DNA of 12,121 nucleotides from Anaerolineales bacterium (GCA_024643945.1 JAHELX010000009.1:20116-32236), one strand, 5' to 3'. Shown: positions 5,735 to 12,121, counted from the first letter of the stretch. Translations and numbers: made by a program. Notes: a model not told the origin generated them from the letters alone.

Positions 5735-8014
5735 TTAAGGTCGCCACGCAGGAGACTGCTCGTCTATATCGGGGCTGTTGGTAAGGTTGACGACGTTCTC
5801 TCCTGTGGTGGTCATCATAAACAGATCCCAATTTCCCTCCCGGTTGGAGTCGAACACCAGGCGCTGGCCGTCAGGCGACCAGCCCGGGCTATGCTCATCG
5901 GCATAGGGCAGGTTGCTGAGGTTCCGTTGGTTTGATCCGTTAGCTTGCATCACGTAGATCTCCACATTTCCCTCTCGATTGCTCTCAAAGGCAATGCGGT
6001 CTCCTTGCGGCGAAAAGATAGGCGATAGATCATTTCCTTCCGAGAAGGTCAGGCGACGCCGCGCACCTGTCGCCTGGCTTTGGGTATCCGGGGCAGGCAT
6101 CGTATAAATCTCCCAATTCCCATCGCGCTTGCTGGCATAAGCCATCGTTTGTCCATCAGGTGACCAAGTTGGCGACAGATTGCCGCTCCCATCGTTGGTG
6201 ATCTGCCTCAATCCGGTGCCGTCAGCGTTCACGATGTAGATTTCCCAGTTACCTTGCCGGTTGGACGAAAAGGCAATCTGTTGACCGTTGGGTGACCAGG
6301 AGGGAGTCCAATCCTCGGCTGAATTCTGGGTGATGTTCACCATGCCTGTGCCACTTGCGTTCATCACGTAGATTTCCCGATTGCCGTCGCGCTGTGAGAC
6401 AAAAGCAATGCGTTGCCCGTCAGGCGACCAAATCGGCGTGATGTTGTCGGCATTGCTTTCAGTTCGCTGCTGGCGACTAGTGCCGTCAGCGTTCATTACG
6501 AAGAGTTCCCAAGTCTGGGGGAGGCTGTTGGCAGTGATGCTGCGCGCCATGTAGACGATTGCCGGCAAGGAGCGGGCAACGACCAGCGGCCGGGTGGGTG
6601 TCGGCGCGGGCACTGGGGTGAAGGTGGCCGTGGGGGTTGGCGATTTGAAGCCATCCGACGCCTGGACCAGTACCCCCGTCGGCGTTGGAGTAATGGTTCC
6701 CAAGGGCAACACGCCACTGAAAGCCAATGCCAGCAGAGCCGTCCCGATTAAGGCCGTCCCGGTTAAGCCCAAGATGGATAGTTGTCCCAAACCCCATCTA
6801 TTATGCCCATCCCTTTCTTCTTCTTCCGTCTCGCGGCTACTGCGCAGCGACTCCGCCGCCATCTCCTCAATATCAGATCGGGTAGCCAGTCGCGCGCTGA
6901 GTCGGCCCCAATCAACACCGGTCAACACCTCGGCCGGGTCGGTGTGACGATCAAGCCAGTAACGAAAGAGATTTACCTCAAAGCGATAGCTCAGTGCTCC
7001 CATTCGTACCAACACGCCCCGGTCGGCCAGTGACTCAAGTGCATCCAGAATCACTTGAGGGATAACGCGCAGTTCGAACTTTCGCAGATAATTGATCACC
7101 TCTTGGCGAGTAATCGGGCCGTGCGCGCCCCTCAATCCGGCTAATGCCGCCAGCGCCGCCCGTTCTGCCGGGCTGGATTGGTCCCAGATAGCATCAAATT
7201 GTTGGTTAGGGAGAGTTAACAACGTTTCCAGCACTCGGTCTATGTCGCTCTGGTTTATCCATCCCTCTCGTGCACAACAGTTGTAAAGGGTGTAGCAGAA
7301 AAGATGCAAATAGTAAGGGTGGTTTGACGTGATCTCCGTGATGCGCTTGACTACGCCTGCGTCGAAACGCAACGCCCCTTGTGCAGGTCTGGTGATGAGT
7401 TGCTGTGCCGCATCGCTGCTGAGTGGCCCCAGGCGAAAGGCCACCGCACCCACCAGAAGGGGATGAGTGAGCTGGCTATAGGCCGAGTCAGATAGTGTTA
7501 GCAGCAGGTACAGGGCTGGCACTTCGGTCAGCAGGCTGGTCAGGAAGTCGAAGAAGTCAGCCAGTGAGGGGATCTCGTCTCTCACCAGGCAGTGCCCGTC
7601 ATCGAGAATGAGCAGTAACTGTTCCCCGCTCAGTGCACGAATGGCCTGCTGCAAGAGGGACTTGACGGCTGTGGCCGAGTCGGCGGCTGTGTCTACCTGA
7701 TGAGGTGAAACAAGGCCTCGGGCCATCAACTGATTGGCTAGCTCGCCTGCCAGTGCCGCCAATACCTGAGCCAACGACTTGCCGCTGTGAGGCTTGCATT
7801 CAAAATAGAGGCAATATACGTTCTTGGGCAGAACGGCAGGTAGACGGCGGACCATCGAGGTCTTGCCGATCAAGTCTGGACCATACACGATCAGGAATCG
7901 GCGGTCGAGAGTGAGTTGCTGCTCTACCCAGATCAGGGCATCGTCTCGGCCAAAGAACATCGCAGGGCCTTCGACAGGCCGCCCGGCATGGTAGGGGTTG
8001 ACAAGGGTGCTCAA
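5735..8014 (-). CDS. AAA/STAND-like ATPase fused through one membrane span to a TolB-type propeller
   Basis: A 759-residue protein from the TTG start at 8014. The N-terminal NTPase domain opens with an NPYHAGRPV segment and FFGRDD (20-25). Walker A is GPDLIGKTS (45-53), Walker B LLLILDD (133-139), and NHPYYLHLFC (231-240) is the NPxYL-type segment seen in archaeal-ATPase/STAND proteins. About 285-360 looks like a winged-helix region. An acidic stretch (395-402) precedes one hydrophobic span (about 412-438). A Thr/Pro-rich linker follows (440-475), then six PD40 blades (about 482-759) with repeats of WSPDGQ-x-IAF and GNWEIY.

I infer that the ATPase faces the cytoplasm and the propeller lies outside. 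The frame is open to a TTG at 8062, but TTG 8014 has GGACGGAG 8 bases before it, and the promoter at 8073-8078 would start RNA right at 8062-8066. The function is unknown; a sensor or scaffold role is possible. Confidence 0.9.
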   Translation of the reverse strand: MSTLVNPYHAGRPVEGPAMFFGRDDALIWVEQQLTLDRRFLIVYGPDLIGKTSMVRRLPAVLPKNVYCLYFECKPHSGKSLAQVLAALAGELANQLMARGLVSPHQVDTAADSATAVKSLLQQAIRALSGEQLLLILDDGHCLVRDEIPSLADFFDFLTSLLTEVPALYLLLTLSDSAYSQLTHPLLVGAVAFRLGPLSSDAAQQLITRPAQGALRFDAGVVKRITEITSNHPYYLHLFCYTLYNCCAREGWINQSDIDRVLETLLTLPNQQFDAIWDQSSPAERAALAALAGLRGAHGPITRQEVINYLRKFELRVIPQVILDALESLADRGVLVRMGALSYRFEVNLFRYWLDRHTDPAEVLTGVDWGRLSARLATRSDIEEMAAESLRSSRETEEEERDGHNRWGLGQLSILGLTGTALIGTALLALAFSGVLPLGTITPTPTGVLVQASDGFKSPTPTATFTPVPAPTPTRPLVVARSLPAIVYMARSITANSLPQTWELFVMNADGTSRQQRTESNADNITPIWSPDGQRIAFVSQRDGNREIYVMNASGTGMVNITQNSAEDWTPSWSPNGQQIAFSSNRQGNWEIYIVNADGTGLRQITNDGSGNLSPTWSPDGQTMAYASKRDGNWEIYTMPAPDTQSQATGARRRLTFSEGNDLSPIFSPQGDRIAFESNREGNVEIYVMQANGSNQRNLSNLPYADEHSPGWSPDGQRLVFDSNREGNWDLFMMTTTGENVVNLTNSPDIDEQSPAWRP

Positions 8015-8072
8015 TATCGAAGCTCCGTCCTCGGGTATTAGCCGGGCTGTAACCCCGGCCAAAGTAGGACTG

Positions 8073-8078
8073 ATTATA
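8073..8078 (-). promoter_or_regulatory. Extended -10 promoter of the ATPase-propeller gene
   Basis: On the minus strand TGG-TATAAT is a consensus -10 hexamer with the TGn extension. The region 16-18 bases upstream is only T-rich (TTTCTC/TTTTCT), a poor -35, which an extended -10 can tolerate. RNA would begin near 8066, leaving about 50 bases before TTG 8014 and its ribosome site. Confidence 0.6.
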
Positions 8079-8171
8079 CCACGAGGCCGTCCTTGAGAAA
8101 AAGAGGGCGCACTTGTTTGTCTGCATCTATTATGGCTATTTCCCCCACGAGAGCATCCGTTCGTCTACACT

Positions 8172-8468
8172 ATGGTACTGCAATGCCAGACTGTCCAGCA
8201 CCTCGGCCGAGAACAGCGACTGTGGGTCACTGCCGTCGATATTCATCCAGAATTGGACGAATGCCCGGTGGAATGCTATACTCCTATTCCTGACGCCAGC
8301 TTTCATCTCGTCTTTTGCGTCAACGCTCTGCACCATTTCGATCAACCGCGTAGCTTTATCACCGAAGCGCGCCGCCTGCTCGCGCCAGGCGGCACGCTCG
8401 TCATCATCGGGATGGACCCCCACGCTGGTCGGGATGAGTGGTATGTCTATCAGTACTTCTATGGATGA
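8172..8468 (+). pseudogene. Remnant of a class I SAM-dependent methyltransferase
   Basis: In this frame the peptide has clear methyltransferase segments: VTAVDIHPEL (post-I acidic region), then DASFHLVFCVNALHHFDQP, then ARRLLAPGGTLVIIGM and DPHAGRDEWYVYQYF. Several things mark it as a relic. The glycine-rich SAM loop (GxGxG) that should precede VDIHP is absent. The stretch between DIHPEL and PDASF is much shorter than in intact enzymes, as if about 20 residues were deleted. The frame stops (8466-8468) inside what is normally mid-protein. An intact enzyme would be about 200-270 residues; about 98 remain. ATG 8172 is only the first Met; the frame is open back to a TGA at 8094-8096, but that extra stretch shows no family features. 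The tail overlaps the first 8 bases of the amidase gene in another frame, so the amidase start may mark a rearrangement junction. Confidence 0.65.
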
Positions 8469-9750
8469 ATTGATCTATACTTCTGCCGCTGAACTGGCCG
8501 CGGCAATACGGACCAGGCAAGTCTCTTCGGAAGAGATCGTAGAAGCTTATCTCCAGCGCATTGAGGCCGTCAATCCGCGTCTGAATGCCGTTGTGCAACT
8601 GGTGCCGGACTCTGTCCGCTCACAGGCACGCGAAGCCGATGCAATGTTGGCACGAGATGAGATCAGAGGCCCGCTTCACGGGGTACCATTCACGGTCAAA
8701 GATGTTTTTGACGCGGCAGGTGTCGTTTCTGCTGCCGGACTGGAAGAGCGTGCAGGCTTTGTGCCGGAGCAGGATGCGGTAGTCGTGGCGCGGATGAAAG
8801 CTGCCGGAGCGATTTTGCTGGGCAAAACGAACTGCCCGCCCGGCGGCAGCGGGGGCTGGACTGACAATCCAGTCTATGGACGTACAAACAATCCCTATGA
8901 CCTAGCCTGCACTCCTGCGGGTAGCAGTGGCGGGGAAGCGGCGGCCATTGCGGCTGGTGAGTCGCCGCTGGGCCTGGGTAGTGATTCAGGTGGCAGTATC
9001 CGTGTGCCTGCGCACTTTTGTGGAATTGCCGGCCTCAAGCCTTCCAGTGGGCGTGTGCCGAATACTGGTACGTTCAATCATCCTGGCGGCCTGAGCGATT
9101 ACCGGACGCAGATTGGCCCCATGGCGCGTTACGTGAAAGACCTTGCGCTGGTTTTTCCTATCATCGCTGGGGTGGATGGCTGTGATTCAGGTGTGATACC
9201 GGTGCCCCTCGGTGACCCGGGAGCGGTTGAGCTCAAAGGACTACGCGTCGCATTTTACACTGATGACGGCGAGGCTACTCCCACTCGAGAGACCATCACC
9301 ACAGTAGAAAGAGCAGCGCGCGGGCTCTCGGCCGCAGGCTTGATTGTAGAAGAATCGCGCCCGGCCTGTTTATCCGAGTCAAGGTTGATCACTGAATGCT
9401 ACTGGCGCACGCGCCAGTTGTCCGGTGCCGAGGTCGAGCAGATGTTTCTGAATTGGGATCGTTTCCGGAGTGCAATGCTCGCGTTCATCGCCAATTACGA
9501 TATGATCTTGTGTCCGGCGGATTATCGACCTGCGTCCCGGCATGGCGAGGAAGCAGAGTTGCGATTCAACTATACCTTGCCCTTTAGCCTGACCGGCTGG
9601 CCGTGTGTTATCGTGCGTGCCGGCGCGTCGCCGGAGGGTTTGCCTATCGGCGTGCAGTTGGTAGCACGACCCTGGCGCGAGGATGTGGCCCTGGCAGCGG
9701 CTGAATATATCGAGACTGCATTAGGCGGTTGGCAACGTCCGCCAGTTTAG
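8461..9750 (+). CDS. Amidase-signature family hydrolase
   Basis: A 429-residue cytoplasmic serine hydrolase expected to cleave a carboxamide. The triad of the family is intact: Lys80 (PFTVKDVFD), cis-Ser155 (AGSSGGEAA) and nucleophile Ser179 (GSDSGGSIRVP). The spacings of 75 and 24 residues are the same as in mammalian FAAH. The C-terminal segment LPIGVQLVARPWRED (394-408) is typical of the family. GatA is unlikely because no gatB or gatC lies nearby and the protein is short; the substrate is unknown.

The frame is open to 8113, but the upstream part overlaps the methyltransferase relic in another frame and has no family similarity. ATG 8461 directly precedes the conserved N-terminus (ELAAAIRTRQVSSEEIVEAY). 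No ribosome site is visible before it. Promoter and terminator were not found; a 5-bp hairpin (9765-9779) follows the stop but lacks a T-run. Confidence 0.92.
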   Translation: MDELIYTSAAELAAAIRTRQVSSEEIVEAYLQRIEAVNPRLNAVVQLVPDSVRSQAREADAMLARDEIRGPLHGVPFTVKDVFDAAGVVSAAGLEERAGFVPEQDAVVVARMKAAGAILLGKTNCPPGGSGGWTDNPVYGRTNNPYDLACTPAGSSGGEAAAIAAGESPLGLGSDSGGSIRVPAHFCGIAGLKPSSGRVPNTGTFNHPGGLSDYRTQIGPMARYVKDLALVFPIIAGVDGCDSGVIPVPLGDPGAVELKGLRVAFYTDDGEATPTRETITTVERAARGLSAAGLIVEESRPACLSESRLITECYWRTRQLSGAEVEQMFLNWDRFRSAMLAFIANYDMILCPADYRPASRHGEEAELRFNYTLPFSLTGWPCVIVRAGASPEGLPIGVQLVARPWREDVALAAAEYIETALGGWQRPPV

Positions 9751-9852
9751 AAGATTAGCTACATAGCGGCCAAACCGCTTGGGAACGTACGCGACCTTAT
9801 TGCAAGGAAGATAGCGTGTTCTGATATGTCGCACAAGTCCGCTATTTATAAC

Positions 9853-9875
9853 CAGTTGCGATACAGTTGCATACA
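9853..9875. repeat. Tandem 11-bp motif upstream of tag, possible operator
   Basis: CAGTTGCGATACA (9853-9865) and CAGTTGCATACA (9864-9875) are two near-identical copies with an 11-bp period, ending 24 bp before the tag start codon. A repeat of one helical turn in this position is operator-like. The rest of the 9751-9898 spacer holds a 5-bp hairpin (AGCGG/CCGCT, 9765-9779) and only weak promoter-like hexamers (TTGCAA at 9800). Confidence 0.35.
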
Positions 9876-9898
9876 TGGCGCTCGCGTGAGGAGGTGAT

Positions 9899-10465
9899 AT
9901 GGTGAAAGCACGATGTGCCTGGGCAGGTGATGATCCCCTGGTCATCGCTTATCATGACCAGGAGTGGGGCATGCCGCTACACGATGATCAGCGCTTGTTT
10001 GAGTTTCTCATTTTGGAAGGGGCGCAGGCGGGTTTGAGTTGGATCACCATCTTGAGGAAGCGTGAAAACTATCGTCAAGCATTTGCCGATTTCGACCCGA
10101 TCAAAGTGGCTCAGTTTGACCAGGCAGAAAAACAGCAGCTATTACGAGATCCGGGTATCATACGCAACAAGCTCAAGATTGAAGCGGCGATTACCAACGC
10201 TCAAGCGTTTCTCAAGGTGCAAGAGGAATTTGGCAGTTTCGATACCTATATTTGGCAGTTTGTGAACAGGAAACCCATGCAGAACCGTTGGTCGACGCTA
10301 TCAGAACTACCGGCGCAAACGAGCGCGTCTGAGGCTATGAGCAAAGACCTGAAAAAGCGTGGGTTCAAGTTTGTCGGGCCAACCATCTGCTATGCCTTTA
10401 TGCAGGCGATCGGTATGGTCAACGATCATACCACAGATTGTTTTCGCTACTACGAACTTTCTTAA
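9899..10465 (+). CDS. tag: DNA-3-methyladenine glycosylase I
   Basis: A base-excision repair enzyme that removes 3-methyladenine from alkylated DNA. The 188 residues match the usual length (E. coli Tag is 187). Zinc-snap ligands are present: Cys6 (ARCAWAG), His19 (AYHDQEWG), and His177 and Cys181 (NDHTTDC). The base-recognition segment LILEGAQAGLSWITIL carries Glu40 and Trp48, equivalent to E. coli Glu38 and Trp46. GFKFVGPTICYAFMQAIGMVNDH is also diagnostic in order and content.

A strong ribosome site, AGGAGG, lies 4 bases from ATG 9899 and 7 bases from GTG 9902. The true start may therefore be the GTG, one residue shorter. The gene converges on the acetyltransferase; in the 90-bp gap an imperfect hairpin (10481-10506) followed by ATTTT may be a weak terminator. 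Confidence 0.96.
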   Translation: MVKARCAWAGDDPLVIAYHDQEWGMPLHDDQRLFEFLILEGAQAGLSWITILRKRENYRQAFADFDPIKVAQFDQAEKQQLLRDPGIIRNKLKIEAAITNAQAFLKVQEEFGSFDTYIWQFVNRKPMQNRWSTLSELPAQTSASEAMSKDLKKRGFKFVGPTICYAFMQAIGMVNDHTTDCFRYYELS

Positions 10466-10555
10466 AGTTGATTTTTCGCCTCAGCAAGGTACTCTTCTGC
10501 CTCTGAATTTTCAAGTGCGTTGGGTATAGTCGGTAGGAGTGTTCTTGAGGTCGAT

Positions 10556-11125
10556 CTAATTTCGAGCTTTCCATTCCCTATCAAGCATTGCAAAGACCAG
10601 ATCATCCGCCCATTCATTCTTAAACCACAAGCTTTCTCGAAAATGGGCCTCTTTTTGCATCCCCACTCGTTCCAAGAGGGCGACCGACGAATGATTCCGT
10701 GGGTCAGTAGAGGCAAACACGCGATGTTTGGTAAGTGAGACAAAGAGATACTCAAGAACCGCGACCAACGCTTCTGTTGCATATCCTTTGCCCTGATGAG
10801 AGGGAGCAAGAGTAATACCCACTTCTACCTGGTGTATCTCCTCAGCCGGAAAACGAAGACCGCAGTCACCTACCAGCAAGCCGGACTCCCGCAGAGTGAT
10901 AGCAAGCTGGAACCAAGTACCCGGCGTATCGGGCTTCACATTCGAGAGGCCCGTAATGAACGAACGTACTTCTTCTACACTGCGTGGCTCCCACATCTGA
11001 AAACGCGAAACATTTGGATCAGAACGATATTCAAACATGGCTGCACAATCGGATAGACGGAGCCGTCTAAGCACAAGACGTGGAGTCACCAGTTCAAAAA
11101 ACACTTCTGATCGCTTGTGCCTCAT
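10556..11125 (-). CDS. GNAT acetyltransferase, RimJ/RimL-like
   Basis: A 189-residue acetyl-CoA-dependent N-acetyltransferase of the Acetyltransf_3 type. The N-terminus has the usual TPRLVLRRLRLSD strand-helix entry (14-26). Motif A, LAPSHQGKGYATEAL (106-120), contains the pyrophosphate-binding Q-x-K-G-x-A-type loop. Motif B, NHSSVALLERVGMQKEAHF (144-162), and the C-terminal W-F-K-N-E-W-x-D-D-L-V-F block (167-178) are typical. The substrate could be a ribosomal-protein N-terminus, an antibiotic or a small amine; sequence alone does not decide.

ATG 11125 has no good ribosome site. It lies inside a small upstream ORF that ends at 11094, so translation may be coupled. GTG codons slightly downstream (Val8) are alternatives. 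Confidence 0.92.
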   Translation of the reverse strand: MRHKRSEVFFELVTPRLVLRRLRLSDCAAMFEYRSDPNVSRFQMWEPRSVEEVRSFITGLSNVKPDTPGTWFQLAITLRESGLLVGDCGLRFPAEEIHQVEVGITLAPSHQGKGYATEALVAVLEYLFVSLTKHRVFASTDPRNHSSVALLERVGMQKEAHFRESLWFKNEWADDLVFAMLDREWKARN

Positions 11126-11306
11126 TTTTCGAATTCATCTCGATTCGGATCACGGAAATCAGGGTCAGGTTCAAATACCCGATCTTGAACGAGAGGCCCA
11201 GCGAGGCGGGCTGGTCAACGATGGCGCCGGTTAACGTGGTGTTAGGCGAGTCATCGCCCTCGCTCTCGGATGTGATTGTCATGCCATTGAACCAGTACAG
11301 CATCAT
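11094..11306 (-). CDS. Small 70-residue ORF, probably a degenerate remnant
   Basis: The peptide contains WFNGMTIT, then LTGAIVDQPASLGLSFKIGY, then LNLTLISV. From memory this resembles a widespread small-protein family in Actinobacteria and Chloroflexota with consensus WFDGLTIT...LTGPVVDQAALHGLLxKIRDLGLxLLSV. I cannot verify this here. About 12 of 19 core positions agree, but the normally conserved His, Arg and Asp of the ALHGLLxKIRD core are changed. The N-terminal strand of about 15-20 residues is missing: a TGA stop lies just upstream of the Met-Met start. The predicted promoter at 11305-11334 would begin RNA downstream of this start codon. A broken gene is therefore likely, although the frame itself is intact. 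Its last 32 bases overlap the acetyltransferase. Confidence 0.4.
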   Translation of the reverse strand: MMLYWFNGMTITSESEGDDSPNTTLTGAIVDQPASLGLSFKIGYLNLTLISVIRIEMNSKNEAQAIRSVF

Positions 11307-11334
11307 CTTACCACGTTTTTCTCATCCTTGACAA
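11305..11334 (-). promoter_or_regulatory. Possible promoter toward the acetyltransferase
   Basis: On the minus strand: TTGTCA (11334-11329), an 18-base spacer, then TAAGAT (11310-11305) preceded by TGG as an extended -10. RNA would begin near 11298, reading through the small ORF into the acetyltransferase. The -35 shares five bases with the divergent TTGACA box on the plus strand, so the two promoters cannot be occupied at once. Confidence 0.4.
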
Positions 11335-11356
11335 ATGGGCAAATGAATGGCATATT
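11328..11356 (+). promoter_or_regulatory. Promoter of the TrmB-family regulator
   Basis: TTGACA (11328-11333) is a perfect -35. It is followed by 17 bases and CATATT (11351-11356), four of six for the -10. RNA would start near 11363, inside the 20-bp palindrome at 11358-11377, and run about 50 bases to ATG 11412. Confidence 0.55.
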
Positions 11357-11357
11357 A

Positions 11358-11377
11358 GTAGCTAGTTAACTAGTTAC
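11358..11377. promoter_or_regulatory. 20-bp palindrome, likely operator
   Basis: GTAGCTAGTTAACTAGTTAC is a palindrome broken only at its fourth pair; the central 12 bases CTAGTTAACTAG are perfect. It covers the predicted transcription start of the regulator gene. That position suits repression by a dimeric winged-helix protein, most simply autorepression by the TrmB-like protein itself. A smaller dyad, CTACC-A-GGTAG (11394-11404), overlaps the region just before the ribosome site. Confidence 0.5.
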
Positions 11378-11411
11378 GTTAGGCGATTCATAACTACCAG
11401 GTAGGTGTTAA

Positions 11412-12121
11412 ATGAGCACTATGGTTGAACGCCTCGGGGAGATAGGTTTTACGGAGTACGAGGCGAAGGCCTACGTCGCGTTGGTGCGGCTTGGCCCCGC
11501 CAGCGGTTACCAGATCGCCAAAGAGTCCGGTGTCCCGCGCTCTACTATCTACGAGATTCTGGCCAAACTGGTCGTGCGTGGCGCCGCCTTGACCCAGTCC
11601 TTCGCCGAGCAGGTACGTTACGCTCCGGTTCCGCCAGAACAATTCCTGGGCCGGATACGCTACGAGTTGGAGGGCAACCTCGACGCCCTGGCTCACGGGC
11701 TCAAGGGAATGGCCGAAAGCGCCGCCCCGCCAGGCAATACCTGGAACCTGGCGGGGCGCAAAAATCTCTTTTCTTACGCGCGCCAGATGATCGAGGGGGC
11801 GAAGAAAGAGATCGCGCTCCTCGTCGGGGACGACGACGAACTGGACCAATTGTTGCCCCAACTGCAACAGGCTCAAGCCCGCGGAATCGCGCTGTTGGTG
11901 ATTTGTCCGACGCCCTATAACGCGGAGGACGTACCGCTCGTAGTTCATCCCCGTGGGCTGCGGCTGCGTCAGACCTTAGGGCACGGCTTCACGCTGATCG
12001 TGGACGGGCGCGAAGCGTTGATGGGCGAGGTGGATCGCAGCCAGAGCGCTGTGTGGACCACGAATGGATACGCCGTCGCCTGCGCGCTATGGTGCCTGAA
12101 GCAGGAGATGGCTGGAGAGAA
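11412..12121 (+). CDS. TrmB-family transcriptional regulator, cut by the window edge
   Basis: 236 codons are visible before the sequence ends. Residues 1-80 form a winged helix: LGEIGFTEYEAKAYVALVRL, then SGYQIAKESGVPRSTIYEIL as the recognition helix-turn-helix, then a wing ending YAPVPPEQFL. A helical linker (about 80-105) leads to the effector domain, with EGAKKEIALLVGDDDEL and LLVICP as a phospholipase-D-like core strand pattern, and LIVDGREALMGEVD (195-208). This order is standard for bacterial TrmB-like regulators; in characterised archaeal members the second domain binds sugars. The ligand here is unknown.

ATG 11412 is preceded by AGGTAGGTG with short spacing, so this start is favoured. 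A strong promoter and a palindromic operator-like site lie directly upstream, suggesting autoregulation. Its targets probably lie beyond the right edge. Confidence 0.9.
   Translation, partial: MSTMVERLGEIGFTEYEAKAYVALVRLGPASGYQIAKESGVPRSTIYEILAKLVVRGAALTQSFAEQVRYAPVPPEQFLGRIRYELEGNLDALAHGLKGMAESAAPPGNTWNLAGRKNLFSYARQMIEGAKKEIALLVGDDDELDQLLPQLQQAQARGIALLVICPTPYNAEDVPLVVHPRGLRLRQTLGHGFTLIVDGREALMGEVDRSQSAVWTTNGYAVACALWCLKQEMAGE

Noticed and set aside
8136..8423. 95-codon minus-strand frame over the relic
   Set aside because: The opposite strand carries recognisable methyltransferase motifs, so this is the complementary shadow.
8113..8460. Upstream extension of the amidase frame
   Set aside because: No amidase similarity; overlaps the methyltransferase relic in another frame; conserved N-terminus begins at 8461.
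9765..9779. AGCGG/CCGCT hairpin after the amidase as a terminator
   Set aside because: Stem of only 5 bp and no following T-run.
10462..10809. 115-codon minus-strand frame overlapping the acetyltransferase 3' half
   Set aside because: Out of frame with conserved GNAT motifs; the downstream tail has no recognisable feature.
11394..11948. 184-codon minus-strand frame opposite the TrmB gene
   Set aside because: Antisense to clear winged-helix coding sequence, no recognisable domain, and its end overlaps the regulator's leader.

Overview
The window reads as bacterial chromosome, mostly moderately GC-rich and gene-dense. I would place it in the Chloroflexota (Anaerolineae-like). The reasons are indirect: a Thr/Pro-repeat linker joining a membrane ATPase to TolB-type propeller blades, a 7-TM NarL-class kinase/regulator pair, a TrmB-family regulator, and frequent GTG/TTG starts. 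This placement is inference, not proof. No tRNA, rRNA or CRISPR array was seen.

Left end (1-609): the 5' end of an unrecognised minus-strand gene starts at 183. A 16-bp perfect hairpin with T-runs lies only 17 bp upstream of it. Next comes a clearly AT-rich island holding a 209-bp unit bounded by 26-bp perfect inverted repeats (274-299 and 457-482), then a tandem 11-bp repeat. This is the most mobile-element-like part of the window.

Centre (610-8078): alaS (alanyl-tRNA synthetase) runs on the minus strand from a textbook sigma70-type promoter. Diverging from it is a two-gene operon of a 7-TM histidine kinase and a LuxR/NarL response regulator, 12 bp apart. The regulator converges on a 759-residue minus-strand protein with only 3 bp between stop codons. 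That protein has an NTPase domain, a winged-helix-like region, one membrane span, a Thr/Pro linker and a six-bladed TolB-like propeller.

Right part (8079-12121): a decayed SAM-methyltransferase fragment runs into the start of a complete amidase-signature hydrolase with a Lys-Ser-Ser triad. After a 148-bp spacer with a tandem 11-bp motif comes tag (3-methyladenine DNA glycosylase I). A minus-strand RimJ/RimL-like acetyltransferase follows, overlapped at its 5' end by a small, partly degenerate ORF. Divergent from these, and sharing a -35 region with them, is a TrmB-family regulator cut by the window edge. A 20-bp near-perfect palindrome sits at its predicted transcription start.

The genes form no single pathway: translation (alaS), signalling (kinase/regulator), an ATPase-propeller of unknown role, an amide hydrolase, alkylation repair (tag), acetyl transfer and local transcription control. 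The parts most worth a second look are the inverted-repeat island with its start-proximal hairpin, the ATPase-TM-propeller protein, the methyltransferase relic, and the TrmB promoter/operator region.
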